In this document: positions 1 to 10,920 of the stretch, piece after piece
How positions within the stretch are numbered: the stretch's first letter is position 1
How the letters are laid out: the number at the start of each line of letters is the position of its first letter
DNA from: Histoplasma ohiense
Taxonomy: Eukaryota > Ascomycota > Eurotiomycetes > Onygenales > Ajellomycetaceae
Length of the DNA stretch: 64,000 nt
Assembly: GCA_017607445.1 (NCBI GenBank)
Contig: JAEVHH010000002.1
Coordinates: 3,711,501-3,775,500 of the forward strand
Direction: 5' to 3'
The notes under the pieces: generated by a model
The model's input: the letters and a program-made list of their open reading frames with translations, nothing else
Told to the model about the DNA's origin: nothing
The model's database searches: none
Position numbers and translations under genes: made by a program

Positions 1-248
1 TTTCTTATTTGCGCACTGACTGAGATCTTCAAACAATGGTATTTCAACCGGACTGGAGCGGTAAGTACGCACTTTCCACTTCTGTTGCACCAAATCTCCG
101 AAGCAGCTACTAATGTCGACGGAATGATATCACTATTAGTATGCCAATATGAAGTTTCAAACTCAAACAAAGTAGTGCCAGTCAACCCGTTCCACCCGAA
201 CATGATCCAATTCCCAGCACCGATGAAACTAGTTCATGGTGATTATCT
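1..248. other. Left edge, no gene recognised
   Basis: Short tract between the window edge and the 3' end of the ERCC1 gene. Open frames here are short and resemble nothing I know. It could hold the 3' untranslated region of ERCC1 and of a gene lying outside the window. Confidence 0.4.
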
Positions 249-1331
249 TCAATCACCATGTTCTCGCTTATCGAGGGCTGTCATGACCCCGTCATTGAAC
301 TGCTCCTCGCGTTGACCTAACGGGCGAGCGTTTAATTCCGGCCAATCATCTTTCGAGGAGTCATTTTCACGTTCCATATCATCTTGACTGTTGAGTTTAT
401 TTTTGTGTATCCGGTGGCTGGGGGTCTCTGATGATTGGCTTGGCTTATCGTGACTGATTTTTTCGCTATGAGCAGCAAGGAATGCGTTTTCTTCCTCAGT
501 AAAAGTAAAATTCTCTTGCTGCATCACAGCTGCCTTGGCGTTATCGGTGGACGGGTTTGCACTTCGTTTCGCAGTCCTTTGTATCTGAAAATCATCTCTT
601 ACAGCATCGTGCCATTGTTGGACCTTCTTCTCCCCCCATCCTGGAACCGTACTGATTTGCTCTGCCTGAGCATTGACTGCAGCTTGTAAGCTACCAAATG
701 TTGATATCAAACTTGCTGCGTCTGATTTGTTGATGCTTCTTGGAGTCGTAATAAACTCCACTAGACTCTCATTATATGACTGCGATTGCTGCGTGCGTAT
801 GGCCGTCGGCTGTGCGTGTTCACAAGATTTAAAAAGTTCCAGGTAGTGCCCTGCTTCGGCGGCCGACCAGCACAAAATCAACGTCAGATTATTAACAAGT
901 GACGTCTTTGACAACTCCCTGAGACTGTCTTCATGATTTGGAATATCGATCAGTGTGAGAAGAATGCGTAAATTATACTTTCCCGCTAGGCCCTTGATTC
1001 GAGAGTAAATGTATTCCGGGTGCAAACGGTAGTATTTCAACGAGAGAAAGAGGACACAGGTTGTGCTCCCCACGATGTAGTCTGCCGGGATGTCTGCATA
1101 TTCCCAAGGTACGTGACGCACATGGTTGAGGATTGGATTTCCTCTTTGCCTTGCTGATACCAGAATAGAGGAAGGACTAGATCGGCTTGGGAGTGCTTGG
1201 GGTTTGGGTTGCTGGACTTTGCGTGTTTGATCTAATTTTTCTGGTGCAGAAGTGCGCGGAAGGCTCTTGTCAGATTTACTAGGTCCAAGTAGCATGTCGA
1301 AGTCTGGGACATCACCGAAGTCGTCATCCAT
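249..1331 (-). CDS. rad10: DNA excision repair protein ERCC1/Rad10/Swi10
   Basis: Single-exon gene for a 360-residue protein, the non-catalytic partner of the XPF/Rad1 nuclease. The heterodimer cuts 5' of lesions in nucleotide excision repair and trims 3' flaps in single-strand annealing, in the nucleus. The central domain (about residues 65-190) opens with NPILNHVRHVPWEY and continues with the typical core (YIVGSTTCVLFLSLKYYRLH; YNLRILLTLIDI; LILCWSAAEAGHYLE), which binds XPA and DNA in the family. A tandem helix-hairpin-helix dimerisation region follows at about 205-250 (KSDAASLISTFGSL; VPGWGEKKVQQWHDA). The last 100 or so residues are charged and probably disordered, longer than in yeast Rad10. 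The ATG (MDDDFGDVPDFD) is the first in frame. It diverges from NOP4 across 190 bp. Identity is firm; activity is inferred from the family. Confidence 0.95.
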   Translation of the reverse strand: MDDDFGDVPDFDMLLGPSKSDKSLPRTSAPEKLDQTRKVQQPKPQALPSRSSPSSILVSARQRGNPILNHVRHVPWEYADIPADYIVGSTTCVLFLSLKYYRLHPEYIYSRIKGLAGKYNLRILLTLIDIPNHEDSLRELSKTSLVNNLTLILCWSAAEAGHYLELFKSCEHAQPTAIRTQQSQSYNESLVEFITTPRSINKSDAASLISTFGSLQAAVNAQAEQISTVPGWGEKKVQQWHDAVRDDFQIQRTAKRSANPSTDNAKAAVMQQENFTFTEEENAFLAAHSEKISHDKPSQSSETPSHRIHKNKLNSQDDMERENDSSKDDWPELNARPLGQREEQFNDGVMTALDKREHGD

Positions 1332-1522
1332 TTTGTTCGGCGGTCTGTTGAGAGCAACCTAATGCCTACCTAAGAGGTGCAGGCACTTCATAGTGAGTCG
1401 GATAGATGACTGAATAAGCGATAAACGCGCGGCTGAAAATTATTCCTAATTTTGCCAAAAAAAAAAAAAAGTCTGAATCTCTCCAATTCTGAGTTTCCAA
1501 AATCGCTGCCAAACCTCCCAGA
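1332..1522. promoter_or_regulatory. Shared divergent promoter, rad10/nop4
   Basis: Only 191 bp separate the two divergent start codons, so both core promoters must lie here or overlap the genes. It contains an oligo-A run of about 14 at 1457-1470, which could exclude nucleosomes. No TATA element is obvious. Confidence 0.5.
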
Positions 1523-3748
1523 ATGACAGAAACACGCAAAAGAAAACGTCTATCAGATAGCGGAAATTCCCAGGAGGATGCAGGGTCTCTAGCAACAGAC
1601 CAGCAAACTAAGACGGTTGCAGATGCGGCTGGCTCCTCCCTCCAAAAGCCCAAATCTGGCCGAACACTCTTTGTGCGGTCTCTCCCTTCGTCCGCAACGA
1701 CTGAGAGCTTAACAGAGTACTTCTCGCAATCATACCCCTTGAAGCATGCTACCGTTGTTCTTGACCCTCAGACGAAACAATCGAAAGGCTATGGATTTGT
1801 CACCTTTGCCGACCACGAAGATGCCGCGAAGGCTTTAGAGGAATTCAACGGCTCGGATTTTGATGGTAGAAAACTCAAAATTGAAGTCGCTGAGCCACGC
1901 CATCGAGAGATTGACGAAAATGGGGGAAAGAGTGTTTCTATTTCCCACCTGAAACAAGTGCGAGAAATTCAAAAAACCCAAGCTCAACCGCCCAAACTCA
2001 TCATCCGAAATCTGCCATGGAGTATAGCGGAACCAGACCAATTATCCAGCCTATTTCGAAGTTTTGGCAAGGTTAAACATGCGGTTATCCCGAAAAGAGG
2101 CACTAAACATTCTGGGTTTGGATTCGTGGTCTTGCGTGGAAGGAAAAACGCGGAGAAGGCTTTGAACGCGGTGAACGGCAAAGAAGTTGATGGAAGGACT
2201 CTGGCCGTTGATTGGGCTGTGGAGAAAAGCGTCTGGGACGAGTTACAAAATCATACGGATGATGTTATTGATGGTAAAGGCAAAGAGAAGGAGGGGCCTG
2301 ATAATGATAACAAATTAAATGACAGAGAAGATGGCTCCTCAGCAGATGATGAATTGAATAGTAGACTAGAGGATGATGAAGGAGAGGAGGATGAAGACGA
2401 TATATCTATGACTGATTTAGAGGGAGATGAGGAAGATTCAGGTAAAAAAATTGATGAGGATGTCGAGGATGAACGAAACGCTTCAACTGTTTTTATCCGC
2501 AACCTACCTTTTAATGCTACAGACGACTCGCTCTATGAACATTTCGTTCAATTTGGACCATTAAGATATGCCAGAGTTGTTGTTGACGCGGAAACAGACC
2601 GACCGAGAGGAACAGCTTTTGTTTGCTTTTGGAAGAACGAGGACGCAATATCTTGCCTTCGTGATGCCCCGAAACGAACAGATTTACTCCGGTCCGAAGA
2701 TTCGAAACACAAGATGTCTACCATAAAACATTCAGTTCTCGAAGACGAAAATAAGGACCCTTCTGGAAAATATACAATGGATGGTCGGGTTTTACAACTA
2801 TCTCTCGCAGTTAGCAAATCCCAGGCCGCTAAGTTCGAGGCCGAAGGCAGTTCGCGTAGGCAGGCTCGTGACAAAGACAAACGTCGACTATTTCTTCTGT
2901 CTGAGGGCACCATTCCGTCTAATTCTCCCCTCTATAAACAACTCTCCCCTTCAGAAATTGCAATGAGAGAAACAAGCGCCAAACAACGACAGAAACTCAT
3001 TAAAAGCAACCCGATGTTACATATCAGTCTCACCCGTCTATCTGTTCGTAACATTCCTCGGAACATCGATTCCAAGGCTCTTAAGGCGCTTGCGAGAGAA
3101 GCAGTTGTCGGCTTCGCGAAAGACGTGAAGAGCGGTCTACGTGAGCCCTTATCGAAAGAGGAGCTTCACCGAAGCACTGAGGACATGAAGGAGGCAGACA
3201 GGTTGCGGAAGGCAAAAGGGAAGGGTATCATCAAGCAAGCCAAGGTCGTCTTTGAAGGTAAAGAGGGCAGTAAGGTTGACGAGAAGAGTGGAGCTGGCCG
3301 AAGCCGCGGATATGGGTTCATCGAATACTATTCTCATCGCTCTGCATTGATGGGACTTAGATGGCTCAACGGACATGCAGTTTCTGGATCCGACAAAAAG
3401 AAGAAACGGCTCATTGTTGAGTTTGCGATCGAGAATGCGCAGGTCGTCAAGAGGAGGCAAGATAAGGAGGAGAAATCGCGAAATCATGAAGACCATAACG
3501 CAAGTCAACAAAGTCGCACGCAAATGAAGGCATCCCGAAGTCGTCAAGATTCTTCAAAACCTAGCTTCCCTCCCCAGCAGGGAATGAAGCGGAAGAGGTC
3601 CGAAAGCGCTGGGCAAGGGAACGCAAATCCCATGCCAACAACCAAGGCTGATAATGCAAACGAGACCAAGCTTGAGAAGGATAACCAGATAGCGAAGAGA
3701 AATAGAATTATTGCGAAGAAGAGGATGATGAGAAAAAATAGGAAGTGA
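1523..3748 (+). CDS. nop4: Nucleolar RNA-binding protein Nop4 (RBM28-like), ribosome biogenesis
   Basis: Single-exon gene, 741 residues. Nop4/RBM28 proteins sit in the nucleolus and are needed for 27S pre-rRNA processing and 60S subunit assembly. Four RNA-recognition motifs are visible: RRM1 about 47-128 (RTLFVRSLPSSATTESL; KGYGFVTF), RRM2 about 156-235 (PKLIIRNLPWS; GFGFVVL), RRM3 about 320-400 (STVFIRNLPFNATDDSLYE; GTAFVCF) and a longer RRM4 about 505-640 (LSVRNIPRNIDSKAL; GYGFIEYYSHRSALMGLRWLNG). An Asp/Glu-rich acidic linker separates RRM2 and RRM3, and the C-terminus is strongly Lys/Arg-rich, as expected for a nucleolar protein. Arrangement and length match fungal Nop4. The first ATG follows the short intergenic promoter. 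No disruption is seen. Confidence 0.95.
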   Translation: MTETRKRKRLSDSGNSQEDAGSLATDQQTKTVADAAGSSLQKPKSGRTLFVRSLPSSATTESLTEYFSQSYPLKHATVVLDPQTKQSKGYGFVTFADHEDAAKALEEFNGSDFDGRKLKIEVAEPRHREIDENGGKSVSISHLKQVREIQKTQAQPPKLIIRNLPWSIAEPDQLSSLFRSFGKVKHAVIPKRGTKHSGFGFVVLRGRKNAEKALNAVNGKEVDGRTLAVDWAVEKSVWDELQNHTDDVIDGKGKEKEGPDNDNKLNDREDGSSADDELNSRLEDDEGEEDEDDISMTDLEGDEEDSGKKIDEDVEDERNASTVFIRNLPFNATDDSLYEHFVQFGPLRYARVVVDAETDRPRGTAFVCFWKNEDAISCLRDAPKRTDLLRSEDSKHKMSTIKHSVLEDENKDPSGKYTMDGRVLQLSLAVSKSQAAKFEAEGSSRRQARDKDKRRLFLLSEGTIPSNSPLYKQLSPSEIAMRETSAKQRQKLIKSNPMLHISLTRLSVRNIPRNIDSKALKALAREAVVGFAKDVKSGLREPLSKEELHRSTEDMKEADRLRKAKGKGIIKQAKVVFEGKEGSKVDEKSGAGRSRGYGFIEYYSHRSALMGLRWLNGHAVSGSDKKKKRLIVEFAIENAQVVKRRQDKEEKSRNHEDHNASQQSRTQMKASRSRQDSSKPSFPPQQGMKRKRSESAGQGNANPMPTTKADNANETKLEKDNQIAKRNRIIAKKRMMRKNRK

Positions 3749-4180
3749 ATTGACAGGTGCGCGGACATTCACTGGTTGGGCGATTGATCTGTTGTCACTC
3801 TTTTCGTTGTTTATTTCATACCCATTAATATAGATCACAGATCGTGAGAATAAGACAACCAGAAGCGATGCCAATTTACTCACTGTGAGTTAGGACATGC
3901 CTATATCTTGATCTGAATTTAAATACCCTCTTAACACACCTTATAGCTCAATTTTTGGAACGAAACTTAGGACAGACGTTGAAAAGGTATATGTGGACTA
4001 GAAATACTAGTATGACCCGTATTATATATTCGTAAAATCAAACAGACGGAGAAGCCCTACGCACTTCCCCAGACGCGAACGTGAACTGCGAAAGACATGG
4101 TGGAAAAGAAAAGCTAAAAGGTATCTATTCGTTGACCCACTCATACACGCCCTCGGCACCTATTTCCAAACAGAGAATTC
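3749..4180. other. Convergent 3' flanks of nop4 and dap1
   Basis: AT-rich, about 430 bp, between two convergent genes. It must hold both 3' untranslated regions. No coding potential is seen. Confidence 0.4.
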
Positions 4181-4811
4181 CTAGGTATTTGTAGCGGCTT
4201 CGACCTTCCCCACAATATTGTACCGTTTGCTAAAGAAGGTGAACCACTCCTCCAGGACAGCTTTCTCTTTATCAGGCAAATCTTCCCACTCCGGTCTACA
4301 GTCTTCTGGTTTCAGTGACGAAGAGGCTAGCGCTCGCGAAGCATCTTTCCCGGCGAATACTATACGACGAAAGAATGTGAATCAGCACTCCATCCAGAAC
4401 ATGTCATTACAATTTAGACTTGTAAAAAGGTAGGGCGCCAAAAACATACCGTGATAATTACCACCCGGTCCGTAAGCCGGGTTCCCGGAGACATTGAAGA
4501 CCACACCCTTAATCGCAACGAGGGTAGCGCGGTTTGGATCAGTACCTAATGGCGTATGCCAGATATCAGTCCCCTCAATTCATTTTTCGTCGATAGTATT
4601 CATTCTTGTGACAGCCCAAATATGCAAGGAAGAGAGGCAAGATAAAGAAGAAACAATTGGCGATTTTGCGACTGCAACTGTAAGCTGTTTCACAAACACG
4701 TGTGGTGATTTACATACCATCCGATTTGCTCAGTTCCTCTACAGAAATTGGATCATATTTTGGAGGATCGAGGTTGGTCGCCTCCTTAGACATAATGCCT
4801 TTGGCCGTCAT
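4181..4811 (-). CDS. dap1: Dap1/MAPR-family cytochrome b5-like heme-binding protein (three exons)
   Basis: Spliced gene join(4181..4359, 4450..4545, 4718..4811) on the minus strand, 122 residues. No single frame spans it, so it is easily missed. Exons end and start at GTATGT/AG signals and stay in phase. The product reads through a MAPR-type heme-binding fold: TLVAIKGVVFNVSGNPAYGP, then YHVFAGKDASRALASSSLKP and a C-terminal EEWFTFFSKRYNIVGKV. Dap1/PGRMC1 proteins bind heme through an axial Tyr and support CYP51 and CYP61 in sterol synthesis, and Dap1 affects azole and DNA-damage tolerance in yeasts. There is no N-terminal membrane anchor, as in many fungal Dap1 proteins. The ATG at 4811 (MTAKGIM) is first in frame; a second Met is six codons on. 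Family is firm, biological role inferred. Confidence 0.88.
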
Positions 4812-6438
4812 GGTACAATCGTTTCCCGGTGTCCCCCGCCCGAGCTGGTTACAGATAGACACTGCTGTGGTGCTCCGCTGCAGGAAGTGGCTAACTGCAA
4901 TTATTGGTTTTTTGAAGCTCGGATTCTTACCTACGTATTTTTGGCGGGGAAGTCCATCACGTGGATGCGGGCCAAGGCCGTTGGCTGTGTTTGGACGTTA
5001 TCGGGAAGAACTTGATGAAGACGTCAACAGGACTACAAACTTCAAGAGACTATCATTCCTATGCTGATACGGGAGTCGATTTCAACTACTTCTATATTTT
5101 GTATTCAAATGCGGGTCAATTCGCGTGTTTTCATCCAACACCGTGGTTGTTGCCTTGGATCTTATGAAATCACTGCTCGCGAATGAGAACGCACCTCCCA
5201 TTGGTCCTTCACTCTCCGCCGAATCTCCCTCCTTGTTTTTTTTTCCCTTCTTCCGCGTTGATGGCAATGGCCCGTTCCTAAATACCAAGTCTGGTCAAGT
5301 CCTTTGGGTTGGCGATGTCAGCTAACTGACCAGAACCAAGGAACCTAGCGCAGCCTCTTCAATTCTTCTCTCTAAGTCTTCGGTCCGCGGACTGCTACTT
5401 GGGTTGAGCTCAAATATTACATGAAAATTATCTTGACTAATGTTCGTCTCAATGACGCCAGGCGAAGGTACCCCTTGCTGAAACCGACGTCAGTGGCACT
5501 GTTAGTTCGAGGATCCTCCCGGGCCAAGGCACATCAGATTCTAGAAACAATTTCACCAACATCATCTCACCAGTTTCACAAACCTGATGATCCAAAGCTG
5601 TAAAGGAAAGACTGCCATATGGGAGACAGCCGTTAGCTTTATTGCAATTAACCGTAAATTCCCAACTCCTTGCGGAACGTAAAGCGGACAAAATCTTGCT
5701 GGCGCTCCAAAAGAGGGAACTAAAAAGGATCGGCGAACCAAGAAGAATAAGCACCAACCACCACTGCCGACCAGTCGGCTGTATGTCCCCATGTAGTTTA
5801 TAGGCTATCTGCCATGGCTCAATTGCACATTTGAAAACCTCCCTTTTTCTTCTGCCACATCTTGTTTTTAAACAGGGATCTGGGGTTGAATGGGGCCCAA
5901 CAGGAGACATAAGACGTGACGATATTTTGAGGGCCCTGCGCAAGAGAAATATGTAAATGTCGCATATCTGCGTATCATGACGCCATATTCACTACAGCGG
6001 GAGCTATAGGGGTCGTCTTTCCCGGAAAAGGAAAAAGCTGTGGATCTTGGGGATGTTTGCCAATTTGGCCGAGCCCGATGGCCAATCCCCTCCGCCTGGG
6101 ATCGGTGGGGCCGATGTTAATTCAACGGTCCCACCCGTTGACCAAGGTTGTCGGCATTCGCGCTTTTGGTTTTTGGTTTTGTTTTTATTTTGATGGGAAC
6201 GTGAAAATTATTTATATCACCCCCTTCCCCATGCACTCTAACTCGGCTTCTTGTCAGTTTCGATCCTTCTGACAGGCACGGACTATGCTCAAAGCTTGCA
6301 TGCAGCATATGTAAGATTGGAAAGGAGTTACGTCTTGTTCTTCTCCATTCCAACGCTTCCCTGCTACCTCCCTCGCCACAGCATAATTTCACCTTTCGTC
6401 CTCTCCCATCTCTGGCCAGTTGTCGGTAGTACAACAAT
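4812..6438. other. 1.6-kb intergenic region, dap1 to permease
   Basis: No convincing gene. Frames of up to 164 codons on the minus strand (about 5449-5943) have no recognisable motif and no codon pattern like the neighbours. The region holds the upstream sequences of both divergent genes. A TATA-like TTTATATCA near 6208 lies about 230 bp before the permease ATG. Confidence 0.4.
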
Positions 6439-9244
6439 ATGGGCCTTCTAGAAAACACTGCGCAACCTGTAGCCAGAGGTGCGGATCTCGAAAAGTTCCC
6501 ATCTGGGGAACTGCGCAAACGGCCCTACACCGACTTCCTCCAGCCTGTGTCCCCTGTCGCAAACGATGACTCTTCCCTCGATGAGGGCCAGTCCATGAAG
6601 CCCTCCAAGGACCAAACCCACCGCAAACTAAAGCCGCGGCATATCCAGCTGATTGGAATTGGAGGCACAATTGGAACGGCACTGTATGTACAGATTGGAA
6701 AGGGGTTGATGAATGGTGGTCCAGGAAGTTTATTCCTTTCTTTCACGTTGTGGTAAGCCTGCCCGTTTTCTCCTGCTCTTTAATCATAGGTCCCCTTTAA
6801 AATGCTGCCTCCACTCTTCTTTTCTTTTTATTGTTGGTGTATCGGATAGCTTTTCAGAGGAGGTAAGGGAAACAAACCAGGAGAGAGGAGCATTGGAGTA
6901 AAAGGTAGGTTTCTTCGTTGGTGTGGGAGGTTTAGTATTGAAATCCAGGACGAGAGACGGGAAATCAGGGTATATAAAATGACACCCAGGTGGCGAGAAA
7001 GCTTGCCTCCAATATATCTCTGCAGCGAAGAGGGAATCATAGGTTGTCTTAGGGGGGAAAGAAATCAAACGAAAAGACACAAGAAATTTCTCGTGCATTT
7101 ATTATGTTCCCCTTGTTAACGATATCTCATAAATATGAGTCTCATGGCCATTTCTACAATAGGTCTTCCTTCATCCTAGCGGTCACCATATGTAAGATCT
7201 TCCCGGAAGCTTTTGATGCCTTTCAACCTATGCGTTCTACCTACGTGATGTTCCCATTCCCTCCTGGCACGGAAATAAAGGCTTTTTGTACTGTACCTGG
7301 CTAGAGCGCTTTCTGTTATGCCATACATGCCTGAAAAGTGGATGCCCCAATGCGACATTTTATGACTGCCAACATCCTCACGGGGATCACAGTTGATATG
7401 ATTCGGATCGCTATTCGTCGCCTTCCTCCATGTTAATTTTCACCTTTTGGTCTCTTATTCATTTCATATATTTATAATATACGTATTTTCGCAAGAGTTT
7501 AGCTAAAGTTTAGGGAACCATTTTCACTGCTCCCGCTGGTTGACAATTAAAGCCATGGCAGAGATGGTCACTTATCTTCCTATATCTTCGCCGTTTATTC
7601 GGTTCGCTGGTCGCTATGTCGATGAAGCTTTCGGTGTGGCTACTGGATACAACTTCTTTGTATTCGAGGCAGCAATGGTTCCTTTTGAGATCGTGGCCTG
7701 CAATGTCATTATCCATTACTGGAGCGATATCGTCCCCGCCGCTGGTATAATTACCATTGTGCTAGTGTTATACGGGTATGCCTTCCCACGTGCGACATAT
7801 CCTGGAGACCCTCGAGTTGATAGTTGTCATGGAAGAATTCTGGGGTCAATTGAATGCTAAGTATTCTAATAGTGCCATCAATTTTTTCGCTGTAAAGTGG
7901 TATGGCGAGTCTGAATTCTGGTTAGCGTTGGGTAAAGCACTTCTCATCATCGGCCTCATCATCTTTACTTTCGTCACCATGCTTGGGGGGAATCCACTTG
8001 GTAATCGATATGGATTCCGACACTGGCGTGACCCTGGTGCTTTTGCTGAGTTCTATAAAACCGGTGACCTCGGCCGGTTCTTGGGCTTCCTGCAATGTAT
8101 GATTCTAGTAAGTTAGTCCTTATGTCCCCTTCGATGTAAGAGTTCTGAATCCGTTAACTGATCATCCCATCCACAAGGCCTCGTTCACAATTGCCGGGCC
8201 AGATTATGTATCAATGGCTGCTGGAGAAACAGAAAATCCACGTTATGTCTTGCCTCGCGCTTTCAACGCCGTCTTCTATAGGTTGACCGCCTTTTTCGTC
8301 TTGGGCAGCTTATGCGTGGGAATCGTTGTTCCCTACAACGACAAGACGATGTCAGACGCCTTCAAAAAAGGCTTGCCAGGAGCTGCTGCCTCCCCCTATG
8401 TTGTTGCCATGGACAGGTTGCAAATCAAAGTTCTCCCACATATCGTCAACGCAATGGTGCTCGGGGCGGCATTCAGTGCAGGAAACTCCTACGTCTACTG
8501 CGCCAGCCGCAGCTTGTTCGGTCTCGCCCTTGAAGGCAAAGCACCTCGCATCTTCACCAAATGCAACAGGAATGGTGTGCCAATCTACTGCGTCACACTT
8601 GTCTTGCTTATCGCGCTCCTATCCTTCCTGCAGGTCTCTAACGAAGCATCCGTCGTGTTGGATTGGTTCGTATCCCTCGTGACTGCTTCGCAGCTTCTCA
8701 ATTTCTTCGCAGTAGCTTTTACGTACACTCGATTCATGAAGGCTCTTGACGCGCAGGGTGTTTCGCGCGACTCGCTTCCGTACAAGGGTTTCTTCCAACC
8801 CTATCTTGCATATTACGCTTGCGCAGGGACGTTGACCATGGCCTTTGTAGGGGGATATACAGTATTTTTACCTGGGAACTGGAGCATACCAACGTTCCTA
8901 TTCTCCTATACGATGATTGGGTTATGTCCAATGCTGTTTTTTGGGTGGAAACTGTCCAAGAAAACTAAATGGTTTAAGCCCCATGAAGTGGACTTATTCA
9001 AGGATGTCGCGGAGATTGATGAGTATACGAAAAACTTCGTTCCGACTCCACCGAGGTATGTTTTTTTTTTTTTTTTTTTTTTTGAGAGGGGGGGGGATCC
9101 CCTTCTCCCTTGATTTTATCCATGTTCTTTTGGAGATCAGTTAGGACGGTAAGTGATATTTACCTCGGCATAACCTTGGAAGTTAACAATCTTTTTGAAA
9201 ACAGAAATCGGATCGACAAGTATTTCAACAAGCTATTCGAGTAG
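6439..9244 (+). CDS. AAT-family amino-acid permease (APC superfamily), five exons, first junction uncertain
   Basis: Plasma-membrane amino-acid/proton symporter of the fungal AAT family, with about 12 membrane segments expected. Exon 1 (6439-6752) gives the cytosolic N-terminus and TM1 signature HRKLKPRHIQLIGIGGTIGT. Later exons are clear: about 7509-7775 (MAEMVTYLPISSPFIRFAGR), 7873-8107, 8178-9055 (IAGPDYVSMAAGE; SAGNSYVYCASRSLFGLALE) and 9205-9244, with clean GT-AG introns at 7776-7872, 8108-8177 and 9056-9204. The first intron is about 756 nt, far longer than the rest. Its donor leaves two bases, and the only phase-compatible acceptor that keeps the frame open (after 7508) would give a polar stretch where TM2 should be hydrophobic. 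Either a small exon is hidden in 6753-7508 or the gene is damaged. Substrate is not decidable by eye; it may be a general or Agp2-like carrier. Confidence 0.82.
9061..9083. repeat. Poly-T (23) in permease intron 4
   Basis: Homopolymer right after the GTATG donor. It would act as an extended pyrimidine tract and is prone to length errors in assembly. Confidence 0.8.
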
Positions 9245-9512
9245 CACATCGTTGTATTCCAAGACTCACTCCCTCATCGGTCTCTTTTCTCAGTTTCTGT
9301 TATTGACGCAAACGAGGGTCTGTTGCGGCGCGCTGGAGGCAACGTATCATATTCTTTGGTTCGAATGGTTACCCACAGGTATAAGCATTTCTAAATGCAG
9401 TCATTAATTTCCTATACAATGAATCAAGAACGCTCTCTAGGTCTATTTGGATGGATGAATTTGCGCCATTGAAATATGCTTATGTCGAAAATTGATGCTT
9501 TTTAGTTTTTTT

Positions 9513-9555
<43 letters not shown>

Positions 9556-9781
9556 CACTTCCTCCCCTGGGATTTTGAGAATCCCTTGGGTGGTAGATAT
9601 CCAGTGCCAGTGTTCCGTTAGATAGTTAGATACTTACGATGAATAAACATTATATTACGGCTCTGTTTCGAATTCCGGATTGCCCACAAGATTTCGTAGA
9701 TGTTATTTATATATCACTCATTAAATCCGCTGGTACGCTAGTGTGGCTAACCGCGGCACAAATGTGACAAGATAACCATTG
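9245..9781. other. Convergent 3' flanks with a 41-nt poly-T
   Basis: Intergenic sequence between the convergent permease and JmjC genes. It contains a pure T run at 9515-9555. No gene is seen. Confidence 0.5.
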
Positions 9782-10920
9782 TCATCGAAACCACCAGTTG
9801 ACCTATTGTATTTCGTTAAAAATTAGCAAACTGGGGAGTCCATAAAGCGAAGTTATCTCATGCTAAACCCTGGATATGATGGCCTATAAAAGACTATACT
9901 GGACAGGGAGGAGCAGCTTACCGAAGCTGTGATGCCCTCACCCACCCCCTTAATGCTATGCCACCAGCCCATCGGTATAAACATCCCGTCTCCGGCATTC
10001 AGATGGGCTTCGAATCCTTCCCTGATTTCCGTAGTGTCTTCTGTACCTTCTCCATCAACCCCGAAATCCATAGTATCCCCCCACACCTCTCTTTCCAGCA
10101 ATCTGTTTTCCAACCCTTGCATCATCTCCTCTCCACGGAATTTGGCGTCGCCCACGGTTATCCCACCTATATTTGCATTTTCGTCCTTCTTCTGTCGTCG
10201 TAAAATTGACTCCCTAACCCGCTCAAAAACCGCTAGTCCGGTGTCTGGGGCATACAGTCTGACGATTTTACGTCCAGCCATCTGGACAAACAGATTCGGA
10301 TTAGGATCTCGGTGGAGGGGTGTGTACGTGGGTGGAACGCCCATCCATATATTTGTATCGTATATATCTCCCTTGCCTGCCTCTAAGACAAGGGGGGGTG
10401 TTGGAAGGTCTAGACGAAGTTCAGGGGGAAGGTCGAGGAGTTGGCATTGGGCGAGGTATAATTTCGCATTGGGAGGAATCCCCTCCGCATCGTGCTGAGT
10501 CGTTTTGGTCCATTTGAGGAATAGGCCCAAGGGTGTATGTAGACGTTGGAAATGAAAGGTCTCTGGTGAGTCAGGGCGCTGAGAGAAAGTGAATTCGACT
10601 GGAACGGAGCAATCACTATGTTTCTCTAAATAGGCGTAATTGAGACTGGACGGGGCCAGAGTATTGGAATTGTCAGCGGAGGAGGAGAAGGTGGTGGTGG
10701 TGGTGGTGGTGGTGGTGGTGGTGGGCGTTGAGAACCATTTTTGGATGGCTGGGAGCTGGCCGAAACAGCCTCGAGGGAAGATTACAGGGAGCTTTGGCTG
10801 AAAGGACGATGCTTGGAATGTAGAAATATCTTGGCTGGGCAGCGTCCCGAGTGGTTTGAAACGTGATGTCGATTTTATCTTGCTCCTGGGTCTGAGAGTT
10901 AAAGATGGCAAGGTCTTCAT
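9782..10920 (-). CDS. JmjC/cupin-8 domain protein (FIH-like 2-oxoglutarate oxygenase)
   Basis: Two exons, join(9782..9802, 9922..10920), 339 residues. The last 21-nt exon restores the typical JmjC ending: TAS|VNWWFR across a GTAAGC...AG intron in phase 0. The Fe(II)-binding triad is present: HRD within TPLHRDPNPNLF (about residue 204) and the distal His in GWWHS (about residue 319). The family includes hydroxylases such as FIH and small JmjC proteins; the substrate here is unknown. I chose the ATG at 10920 (MKTLPSLTLRPRSK) because a TATA-like TATTTAAA lies about 65 bp upstream. The frame stays open further up, with another ATG near 11073, so a longer N-terminus is possible. The N-terminus is Arg/Ser-rich, like a mitochondrial presequence. 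A (GGT)n tract encodes poly-Thr. It diverges from the Zn2Cys6 gene. Confidence 0.82.
10691..10724. repeat. (GGT)n microsatellite inside the JmjC gene
   Basis: About eleven GGT units; on the coding strand they are ACC codons for a poly-Thr run in the N-terminal part of the protein. Length is likely to vary between strains. Confidence 0.8.

Noticed and set aside
1366..1653. Minus-strand 95-codon frame across the nop4 start
   Set aside because: Antisense shadow of nop4, containing read-through of the oligo-A tract as poly-Phe.
5449..5943. 164-codon minus-strand frame upstream of dap1
   Set aside because: No domain, no homology-like motif and many rare-looking codons; overlapping frames on the other strand are equally open.
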